In this document: one piece after another, positions 1 to 6,061 of the stretch
How the letters are laid out: the number at the start of each line of letters is the position of its first letter
Numbering within the stretch: position 1 is the first letter of the stretch
The notes under the pieces: generated by a model
What the model was told of the DNA's origin: nothing
The model's database searches: none
The model's input: only the letters and a program-made list of their open reading frames with translations
Source: Clostridia bacterium
GTDB lineage: Bacteria; Bacillota; Clostridia; Christensenellales; Borkfalkiaceae
Length of the DNA: 8,454 nt
Direction of reading: 5' to 3'
Assembly: GCA_017452305.1 (NCBI GenBank)
Contig: JAFTMQ010000048.1
Span: 1 to 8,454, forward strand
Translations under genes and position numbers: made by a program

Positions 1-78
1 GCGTTGATTCCACTCTTAAAAACGAGTAAAAATAATGTTACTCCTTCTAATTATGGATTTATTAATTATAGTTTATAA
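1..78 (+). CDS. Possible 3' end of an upstream gene (partial)
   Basis: Frame 1 is open from the left edge for 25 codons and ends at TAA 76-78; the other two plus frames close within about 27 bases. The peptide would end in NYGFINYSL. A run this short can be open by chance in AT-rich DNA, and nothing upstream is visible, so this is only a possibility. No family is recognised. Confidence 0.15.
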   Translation, partial: ALIPLLKTSKNNVTPSNYGFINYSL

Positions 79-110
79 AAGTTAATCCTTATTAATATTC
101 AGCATTAACA

Positions 111-150
111 ACAAGCCCCGCAAAACGAAAACTCGTTTTGCGGGGCTTGT
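111..150. repeat. Perfect 18-bp inverted repeat (hairpin)
   Basis: Bases 111-128 are exactly complementary to 133-150, leaving a 4-base AAAC loop. The stem has a GC half (GCCCCGC) and an AT half (AAAACGA). No T-run follows on either strand, so it is not a canonical intrinsic terminator, although it could end transcription from something to the left. It could also be a copy of a dispersed palindromic repeat. Confidence 0.7.
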
Positions 151-151
151 G

Positions 152-203
152 CCTACCATGTACGCGTTGAAAAATATTACCCCCTACCATGTATGCGTTG
201 AAA
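152..203. repeat. Direct repeat pair, 21 nt, period 31
   Basis: The unit at 152-172 recurs at 183-203 with a single C/T difference (position 163 versus 194). The core is CCTACCATGTAYGCGTTGAAA. A shorter echo, TATGCGTT, lies at 245-252, and GCGTTGA opens the window at 1-7. With only two full copies it is not a CRISPR array. The remainder of 1-260 is AT-rich, with no gene or promoter that I can support. Confidence 0.6.
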
Positions 204-254
204 TTATGCAAAGCGTTGGGGGGAAGGTAAGACGCAATTTCAAATATGCGTTAT

Positions 255-310
255 AAAAAATACCGCCCTTTCGCAAGAAAAGTTCTTGAAGAAGGGGCGG
301 TAAGTTTTTT
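255..310 (-). terminator. Bidirectional-looking intrinsic terminator after the P-type ATPase
   Basis: Bases 261-272 pair with 291-302 (TACCGCCC against GGGCGGTA, continuing through one G-T pair). An inner CAAGAA/TTCTTG stem lies at 274-279/283-288. Read on the minus strand, the stem is followed by six Ts (the A-run at 255-260) and starts about 18 bases after the ATPase stop. On the plus strand six Ts lie at 305-310, so it may also insulate against transcription from the left. Confidence 0.85.
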
Positions 311-320
311 GTAGATTTCG

Positions 321-3300
321 TTAAGATTTCGTCGTAACGGGTTCGTTTTTCGGTGTACTATCGCTTGAAGCATTGGGGTTGTTTTCTACCTTTGCTTCGG
401 GTGCAGTCGTTTCCTTGTTTTCCGTGTTTCCCTCTTTTTTCTCATCGTCGTCTTTCGGGTTCATCATATCGAAAACCTTAATGAGGAAAGACGAAATCGG
501 GAATGCGGCTTGCACAATGATAATGAGCAATAATATCTGTGGAATGGTAAATTGCACGTCGCTCCAATCCGCGCCGCCCACGCCGTCCTTTAAGATAAAG
601 ACGTCGCCGAGGTGGGGAACGAACATAACCAACAGCGCGAGCGTGGTACAAATCGTAAACAGCGTTGCGCGCAAGGGGTTGAAGGGTTTACAAACTTGGT
701 ACAGCATAACCAAGCCCGCGAAGGTAAGTGCCAAAATCATAATGGCGTGGTATTCTATCGTCTTGGTATTTTCGCCGACGCCGAAGCTAAACACGTCGGG
801 TACGCCGACGCCCGAAAGCTTTTTGATAACGAATACGGTGAGTATGCTTAACGCCATCGTTAGCGAGCCCGGCAGGGCACGGCTCAATACGTAAGGGATA
901 AATTTACCCTTGACGCGGTTGGTGTTCGGCTGCATGGTAAGCACGAACGAGGGCACGGCGCTTACGAGGAACTCGTACATCATCATATTTTGCGTCGTGA
1001 AGAAGTATTGACTTTTCGAGAAGATACAGATAAGCGCCAAGAACAGCGTCAAAAGCGTCTTCATAATATAGAGGGACGCGGAATTTTTCACGTTGTTGAT
1101 AACGCGCCGACCTTCGTTTACGATTTGCGGCATAGAGCCGAAATTGTTGTCCTGCAAGACGAGGTTGGCGATATTTCTTGCCGCTTCACTGCCCGAAGCG
1201 ACGGAAATGGCACAGTCCGCTTCCTTCATTGCCAAGATGTCGTTTACGCCGTCGCCCGTCATGGCAACGGTGTTGCCGGAATTTTTAATCGCGCGGATAA
1301 GGATGGCTTTTTGCTCGGGCGTAACCCGTCCAAACACCGTGTATTGCGTTGCGGCGGTTTCTACCTCGGGCACGGAAAGCCCTTCAAGCGAGATATATTT
1401 CGCGGCGTTTTTGATGCCTGCGCGGCGCGCCACTTCCGAAACGGTGAGGGGGTTGTCCCCCGAAATTACCTTAACGTCCACGTCATTTTCGTGGAACCAC
1501 TTAATCGTTTCAATCGCGTCGGGACGGATATTGTCGGTGAGGGTGATAAGCGCAACGGGCGTCAAGCCGTCGGGTGCGCGTTCGTTACGGATTTCATATT
1601 TGCTGTGCGCAACAAGCAAGACGCGCAGGCCGAGCTGTGCGTACTGCTTGACCAATTTATCCACCTTGATAGGCAAGGGATTGAGCACGAATTCGGGCGC
1701 ACCCAAGACGTAAGTGCCTTCGCCGTGGAAGTTGACCGCCGAATATTTGCGTGCGGACGAGAAGGGCAAATGGTCGAGGGGGTGCAGCTTGTTGGAATGT
1801 CCAAAATGCTCGAAAAGCGCAATCGAGGTTTGGTTGTTATCGTTGAGCGCCGCAAGCATAGAGCCGACAATCTCTTTGATAGAATGCTTGGATTTGTTTT
1901 CCAACGTTTCACAGCCGTGTACTTTCATTCTGCCGTCGGTGATCGTACCCGTTTTATCCAAGCAGAGCACGTTGACGCGCGCGAGCATTTCGAGGGAGTA
2001 CATATCTTGTACGAGGGTTTTGTATTTCGTCAAACGAATGATACCCACGGACAATGCGCCGGTTGTGAGAAGGAGCAAACCCGAAGGGATCATACCGATA
2101 ATCACGGCAACCGTTTTTTGCAAGACCTCACGCAGGGCTTCCTGCATTTTTAACGTATGTTCCATACCCGCAACGGGCGGGATTTTCGAGAGAAGCGTTT
2201 TCCAAAATCCGCCGATTTCCTGCAAGCTTTCCCAACTGCCCACGGGGGAGTTTTTGAAGTTGTTGATAAACATCAAAATCGCAATGGGGATAATGGCGAT
2301 ACCGATAATCTTAATGAACAAGTTGATGGAGTTCATGATTTCGGAGTTGGGGCGCTTGTATTGCTTTGCCTTTGCCGTTAGCTTGCTTATGTAGGTAAAA
2401 TCACCTACCTTTTCCACGCGCGCCGCGACTTGTCCGCTCGCCACGAAGGAGCCTGCAAACAGCTCGTCGTCCTTATTTTTCTTGACGGCAACGCTTTCGC
2501 CGGTCAAGAGCGCTTCGTTAAATTCCGCACTACCGCTAATCACCGTACAGTCGGCAGGGACTTGTTGGCCCGCGGAGAGGATAAGCACGTCGTCGATCAC
2601 GATTTGGTCAACGGGCAAATCTACAAGATTGCCGTCGCGCAAGACCTTTGCCGTCGAGGAAGAAAGGATAGACAGCTTGTCTATCATACGCTTCGCGCGG
2701 ATTTCTTGAATAATACTAATCGTGATATTGCAAAGGAAAATGAACACGAAGAAGTATTGCGTGATGGGTGCGCGTGCAAGAATGAGAATGGTCGCGCAAA
2801 GGATACACAAAAGGTTGAACACCGTAAAGATATTTCCAAAGAAAATACTCTTGTAGGTTTTGGAGTATTTCGGGGGCGCGCTGTTGACAAGCCCTTGGGA
2901 AACACGGGTATCTACCTGTTCTTGCGTCAAGCCCTTTTTGGCGTCCGCCTTAAAGCGTTCTATGCCGGCAAGCGGATCGACGGGCTCTTTTTGCTTTCTT
3001 CTAAAAAACCAAAATCTTTTTCCGGGTTTTTCTTCTTCGCCATTCGCCGATTTTTCGGGTTCTTCCTTTTTCTCGGCGGGGGCAGGGGCAGGGGCTTCTT
3101 CTTTCTCTGCAAAGGGGAAGTCGTCGTCCTCATCCTCGGCTTCCAAGCGGAAGTTGCCATACTCGTCTTCTTCTTCGAGGTTGGCTTGCTCGTCAAATTT
3201 GGCGAGGAGCTCGTCGTCGGATAAACCTGCGTCTTCCGTAGCAGGCGCAGTTTTAGGTTTTTTCGGCTCGTTTTTATTCTTTTTCCCCGCGTTATTTTTG

Positions 3301-3401
3301 GGCGGGGCGGAAGGTTTTTTCTCGGGTGGTGTCGAGGGGGATTGCGGCGCGGGCTTTTTCGTTCCGTCGTCAATCGCTTCCGTGGTTTTTTCTTTTTTCA
3401 T
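321..3401 (-). CDS. Cation-transporting P-type ATPase, CtpE/Exp7-like
   Basis: The 1026-residue membrane pump couples ATP hydrolysis to cation transport through a phospho-aspartate. Visible motifs are TGES (300-303, dephosphorylation loop), DKTGT (phosphorylated Asp482), nucleotide-site F547 and K552, SGDNP (648-652) and TGDGVND (715-721). About ten membrane segments are seen: two near 190-232, two near 360-455 and six between 776 and 977. The sixth has VPSFVLTMQPN (816-826), which I associate with the CtpE/Exp7 group; CtpE is linked to calcium uptake, but the ion here is unproven. The membrane-4 motif is IPSGL, with Ser where calcium pumps of the SERCA type have Glu, and LGAPE replaces KGAPE. 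Residues 1-140 are a Lys/Pro/Glu-rich hydrophilic extension and 981-1026 a similar tail. The ATG at 3401 is chosen because GGAGAA lies 9 bases upstream and the promoter at 3439-3467 excludes the in-frame ATG at 3515. Confidence 0.9.
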   Translation of the reverse strand: MKKEKTTEAIDDGTKKPAPQSPSTPPEKKPSAPPKNNAGKKNKNEPKKPKTAPATEDAGLSDDELLAKFDEQANLEEEDEYGNFRLEAEDEDDDFPFAEKEEAPAPAPAEKKEEPEKSANGEEEKPGKRFWFFRRKQKEPVDPLAGIERFKADAKKGLTQEQVDTRVSQGLVNSAPPKYSKTYKSIFFGNIFTVFNLLCILCATILILARAPITQYFFVFIFLCNITISIIQEIRAKRMIDKLSILSSSTAKVLRDGNLVDLPVDQIVIDDVLILSAGQQVPADCTVISGSAEFNEALLTGESVAVKKNKDDELFAGSFVASGQVAARVEKVGDFTYISKLTAKAKQYKRPNSEIMNSINLFIKIIGIAIIPIAILMFINNFKNSPVGSWESLQEIGGFWKTLLSKIPPVAGMEHTLKMQEALREVLQKTVAVIIGMIPSGLLLLTTGALSVGIIRLTKYKTLVQDMYSLEMLARVNVLCLDKTGTITDGRMKVHGCETLENKSKHSIKEIVGSMLAALNDNNQTSIALFEHFGHSNKLHPLDHLPFSSARKYSAVNFHGEGTYVLGAPEFVLNPLPIKVDKLVKQYAQLGLRVLLVAHSKYEIRNERAPDGLTPVALITLTDNIRPDAIETIKWFHENDVDVKVISGDNPLTVSEVARRAGIKNAAKYISLEGLSVPEVETAATQYTVFGRVTPEQKAILIRAIKNSGNTVAMTGDGVNDILAMKEADCAISVASGSEAARNIANLVLQDNNFGSMPQIVNEGRRVINNVKNSASLYIMKTLLTLFLALICIFSKSQYFFTTQNMMMYEFLVSAVPSFVLTMQPNTNRVKGKFIPYVLSRALPGSLTMALSILTVFVIKKLSGVGVPDVFSFGVGENTKTIEYHAIMILALTFAGLVMLYQVCKPFNPLRATLFTICTTLALLVMFVPHLGDVFILKDGVGGADWSDVQFTIPQILLLIIIVQAAFPISSFLIKVFDMMNPKDDDEKKEGNTENKETTAPEAKVENNPNASSDSTPKNEPVTTKS

Positions 3402-3438
3402 TACAACAAATTCTCCGTAAATAGAAATGTGTGTGATT

Positions 3439-3467
3439 ATTATAACACGCGCGCGAAGAAAATTCAA
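3439..3467 (-). promoter_or_regulatory. Sigma-A promoter of the P-type ATPase gene
   Basis: On the minus strand TTGAAT (3467-3462) and TATAAT (3444-3439) are separated by exactly 17 bases, with an extended -10 (TGT before TATAAT). Transcription would begin near 3432, giving a leader of roughly 30 bases before the ATG at 3401. This fixes the gene start downstream of 3432. Confidence 0.85.
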
Positions 3468-3519
3468 GTTTTTCAAAGAAAAAATATATGAAAAAGCGGT
3501 GAAAACGGATAGCATTTAA

Positions 3520-3548
3520 TTGCGTTTTAAGGGGAAAAGTTGTATAAT
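3520..3548 (+). promoter_or_regulatory. Sigma-A promoter of serS
   Basis: TTGCGT (3520-3525) and a consensus TATAAT (3543-3548) are 17 bases apart. The predicted start is near 3555, leaving a leader of about 59 bases. That is far too short for a T-box riboswitch, which often controls serS in this phylum. The leader holds an A/T-only inverted repeat (3572-3579 with 3582-3589). Confidence 0.8.
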
Positions 3549-3613
3549 GTAGAAGAAAAGTAGAAATTTGATTTTCTTTTTAAAGAAAAATTTAAGGACA
3601 CAGAGGTAGAAAA

Positions 3614-4903
3614 ATGATTGATATCAATCTTATCCGCAACAATCCGGAGCTTGTAAAAGAGAATATTAAAAGAAAGTTCCAAGACCATAAATTGCCCCTC
3701 GTTGACGAGGCTTTGGCATTAGATACCAAGCGCCGCGCGCTTATTGCCGAGGGCGACGCGCTTCGTTCGGCAAGAAATACCCTTTCCAAGCAGGTTGGTA
3801 TGTTGATGAGAGAGGGCAAGCGTGAGGAAGCGGAAGCGGTGAAGGCGCAGGTAAAAGCGGATGCGGACAGATTGCTCGCGATTGAAAAGGAAAGCGAGGA
3901 AACGGAAGCGGCGTTGAAGAAAGTGATGATGGTTATCCCCAACATCGTGGCGGCGGACGTACCCGTAGGTAAGGACGACAGCGAAAACGTGGAATTAAAG
4001 CGCTTCGGCGAGGCGAAAGTGCCCGAATACGAAGTGCCTTATCACTTGGATATTTTGGAAAATTTGGATGGTATCGACGTGGATTCCGCACGCCGTACTT
4101 CCGGTCAAGGCTTCTATTACTTGACAGGCGACATCGCAAGATTGCATTCCGCCGTATTGACCTATGCGCGCGATTTCATGATCGACAAGGGCTTCACGTA
4201 CGTAATTCCGCCCTACATGATCCACGGCGACGTAGTTTCCGGCGTTATGAGCTTTGACGAGATGGAAAACATGATGTACAAAATCGAGGGCGAGGATTTG
4301 TACCTTATCGGCACGTCCGAGCATTCGATGATCGGCAGATTTATGGGCCAAATTATCGACGGCAAAAAATTGCCCTTGACGATGACGAGCTACTCCCCCT
4401 GCTTCCGTAAGGAAAAGGGTGCGCACGGCATTGAAGAACGCGGCATTTATCGTATTCATCAATTTGAAAAGCAAGAAATGATCGTTGTTTGCCGTCCCGA
4501 AGAGAGCGACGAATGGTACGAAAAGCTTTGGAGCTACACCGTAGAGCTTTTCCGTTCCTTGGATATTCCCGTAAGACAGCTTGGCTGCTGCACGGGCGAC
4601 TTGGCGGACTTGAAATACAAGAGCTGTGACGTAGAGGCTTGGAGCCCCCGTCAAAAGAAATACTTTGAGGTTGGTTCTTGCTCTAATTTAACGGACGCGC
4701 AGGCAAGACGTTTGTCTATCCGTTATAAGGACGAGGACGGAAAGACCAAGCTTGCACACACCCTCAACAACACCGTAGTTGCGCCCCCTCGTATGTTGAT
4801 TGCGTTTATCGAAAATCACTTGCAAGCAGACGGCAGCGTAACCATTCCCGCGGCGTTGCAACCCTACATGGGCGGCAAGACGGTAATCGTACCCAAAAAC
4901 TAA
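3614..4903 (+). CDS. serS: Seryl-tRNA synthetase
   Basis: This cytosolic class II synthetase charges tRNA-Ser with serine through seryl-adenylate, and the same step serves selenocysteine tRNA where present. Its 429 residues match the usual length of about 425. Residues 1-105 form the N-terminal tRNA-binding helical hairpin, with charged heptad-like helices from about 30. The catalytic core follows: TSE (234-236), motif 2 with CFRKE (263-267, R265) and RIHQFEKQEM (280-289), and motif 3 with PPRMLIAFIEN (391-401, R393). AHTLNNTVVAPPR (381-393) and the AHGIEERG stretch (270-277) differ from the common bacterial HTLNGSGLAVGR pattern and resemble a variant I recall from clostridia. GAGG (3603-3606) lies 7 bases before the ATG. 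It has its own promoter and terminator and looks monocistronic. Whether the genome has a second serS cannot be seen. Confidence 0.96.
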   Translation: MIDINLIRNNPELVKENIKRKFQDHKLPLVDEALALDTKRRALIAEGDALRSARNTLSKQVGMLMREGKREEAEAVKAQVKADADRLLAIEKESEETEAALKKVMMVIPNIVAADVPVGKDDSENVELKRFGEAKVPEYEVPYHLDILENLDGIDVDSARRTSGQGFYYLTGDIARLHSAVLTYARDFMIDKGFTYVIPPYMIHGDVVSGVMSFDEMENMMYKIEGEDLYLIGTSEHSMIGRFMGQIIDGKKLPLTMTSYSPCFRKEKGAHGIEERGIYRIHQFEKQEMIVVCRPEESDEWYEKLWSYTVELFRSLDIPVRQLGCCTGDLADLKYKSCDVEAWSPRQKKYFEVGSCSNLTDAQARRLSIRYKDEDGKTKLAHTLNNTVVAPPRMLIAFIENHLQADGSVTIPAALQPYMGGKTVIVPKN

Positions 4904-4943
4904 CGAAAAAACGGGATAAAAATTGTTGAATTTTATAAAATGG

Positions 4944-4958
4944 GCATACCAGGTATGC
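4944..4958. other. Perfect odd palindrome downstream of serS
   Basis: GCATACC-A-GGTATGC is a 7-1-7 palindrome, 40 bases after the serS stop and 15 before its terminator stem. As RNA it would form only a 6-bp stem with a triloop; as DNA it has the symmetry of a dimer-binding site. No promoter overlaps it, so an operator role is speculative. Confidence 0.35.
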
Positions 4959-4973
4959 TTTGAGCGCAAAATT

Positions 4974-5000
4974 AAGGGACGGCAAATGCCGTTCCTTTTT
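4974..5000 (+). terminator. Intrinsic terminator of serS
   Basis: AAGGGACGGC (4974-4983) pairs with GCCGTTCCTT (4988-4997) around an AAAT loop, with one G-T pair, and runs into five Ts ending at 5000. An outer complementary pair, AGCGCAAA (4963-4970) and TTTGCGCT (5010-5017), flanks it. Confidence 0.85.
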
Positions 5001-5052
5001 GCTTATGCATTTGCGCTGTAACGGGTAGGAATAGAAAGTTTGGAAAAATCTC

Positions 5053-5081
5053 TTGACAAGCCGAAAGACGTGTGCTATACT
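5053..5081 (+). promoter_or_regulatory. Strong sigma-A promoter of the radical SAM operon
   Basis: A consensus TTGACA (5053-5058), a 17-base spacer and TATACT (5076-5081) with an extended -10 (TGC) make this the best promoter in the window. Transcription should begin near 5088, giving a leader of about 48 bases that contains the tandem repeat at 5092-5109. Confidence 0.88.
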
Positions 5082-5091
5082 GTATGTAAAA

Positions 5092-5109
5092 TAGTACAGA
5101 TAGTACAGA
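5092..5109 (+). repeat. Tandem TAGTACAGA repeat at the transcription start (candidate operator)
   Basis: TAGTACAGA occurs twice with no gap (5092-5100 and 5101-5109), starting 10 bases after the -10 box. The TACAG cores (5095-5099 and 5104-5108) also form inverted pairs with CTGTA (5080-5084) on the edge of the -10. The position suits a repressor that would block initiation, but no regulator is encoded in the window. Confidence 0.5.
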
Positions 5110-5135
5110 AAAAGCGGTAACGAAAGGGGAATAAA

Positions 5136-6038
5136 ATGAAATTTTCTTCGTTTGTGCGGTTTGCAAGTTTTGGGATAAAGACGATAGTATTCCGTAAAAA
5201 GAAACCTATTTTAGGGACAGTGATTATCACCGATAGGTGTAATTTAAAATGCAAGCATTGTTCCGTGAACAATATTACGGCAATCGTGCACCCTTACGAA
5301 AAGGTGAAGGGGGAAATGCAACAGCTTTACGATATGGGCGTGCGTATTCTTTTTTTCTGCGGAGGGGAAACCTTTTTGTGGAAGGACGGGGATAAAACGT
5401 TGCGCGATTTGGTGATTGAAGCCAAGAAAATGGGCTTTTTGATTGTCAACGTCGTAACGAACGGCACTTTTCCCATCGATTTGCCCGAAGCGGATTTAAT
5501 TTTGTTGAGTGTGGACGGGGATAGAGAAAAGCATAATGAAATCCGTGGCGAAACCTATGATTTGATTATGAAAAACATAGAAAATGCGACGGCGGACAAT
5601 ATTTGTTTTTACATGGCGATAAACCAAATCAACAAAGGCACGATTCGCGACGTATGCGAAAAGGCGAGAGATATGAAAAACGTGCGCGCCGTATCCTTTA
5701 ATTTCCATACGCCCTATCCCGACACGCGGGAGCTTGCTTTATCCAAAGAGGAAAAGGCGGCGTGTTGCGAGGTCATTACGCAAATGATGAAGGAAGGCGC
5801 GCCGATTTTTAACTTAAAAAGCGCGTTTCCTTATCTTATCGAAAATAAATTTCCTACCCCTTGCCATCAATGCGTGGTGATTGAGGACGGCAAGGTGAGT
5901 GTTTGCGGACGCTGTATCGAGGTTGAGGGCTTATGTAACGAGTGCGGATATTTCTTCGTCGCCGAATACACCCTGTTATTTAGAGGGAACGTAAAGATTA
6001 TTTTCGAGATGTTAAAAACCTATTTAAAATACATATAA
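5136..6038 (+). CDS. Radical SAM protein (COG0535-like) with cysteine-rich C-terminus
   Basis: This 300-residue predicted [4Fe-4S] enzyme would cleave S-adenosylmethionine to start radical chemistry; its substrate is unknown. The cluster motif is CNLKCKHC (C35, C39, C42), followed by the SAM-binding CGGETFLW (75-82), a VVTNGT strand (106-111) and LLSVDGDREKHNEIRG (123-138), the usual partial TIM-barrel landmarks. The C-terminal part has three CxxC pairs (C243/C246, C257/C260, C267/C270) with a G-X4-C step (G252 to C257). That recalls a shortened SPASM/Twitch auxiliary-cluster domain, but the standard spacing is not met. A basic, amphipathic N-terminus (about 1-24) precedes the barrel. AAAGGGG (5123-5129) sits 6 bases before the ATG. 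It is the first gene of a two-gene operon, 23 bases ahead of a second radical SAM gene. The fold is secure; the function is not. Confidence 0.9.
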   Translation: MKFSSFVRFASFGIKTIVFRKKKPILGTVIITDRCNLKCKHCSVNNITAIVHPYEKVKGEMQQLYDMGVRILFFCGGETFLWKDGDKTLRDLVIEAKKMGFLIVNVVTNGTFPIDLPEADLILLSVDGDREKHNEIRGETYDLIMKNIENATADNICFYMAINQINKGTIRDVCEKARDMKNVRAVSFNFHTPYPDTRELALSKEEKAACCEVITQMMKEGAPIFNLKSAFPYLIENKFPTPCHQCVVIEDGKVSVCGRCIEVEGLCNECGYFFVAEYTLLFRGNVKIIFEMLKTYLKYI

Positions 6039-6061
6039 TTTGCAAAAAGGAGGGGGTAGGT

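Noticed and set aside
152..203. CRISPR array
   Set aside because: There are only two full copies, a 10-nt gap between them and no cas genes.
990..2153. 387-codon open frame on the plus strand inside the ATPase region
   Set aside because: It is antisense to the conserved catalytic core of the ATPase, has no recognisable domain and is explained by codon bias in the real frame.
2430..3224. 264-codon plus-strand open frame opposite the ATPase N-terminus
   Set aside because: Its low-complexity F/G/R-rich sequence is the complement of the Lys/Glu-rich extension. It has no convincing ribosome site or promoter.
3402..3515. Extended ATPase start at 3515 (38 more residues)
   Set aside because: The promoter at 3439-3467 lies inside this extension, and the ATG at 3401 has a proper ribosome site.
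3549..3613. T-box riboswitch ahead of serS
   Set aside because: The predicted leader is about 59 bases, with no room for the specifier stem, T-box sequence and terminator.
5005..5028. Seven-codon open frame (MHLRCNG) as a precursor peptide
   Set aside because: It lies upstream of the operon promoter, overlaps the flank of the serS terminator and has no ribosome site.
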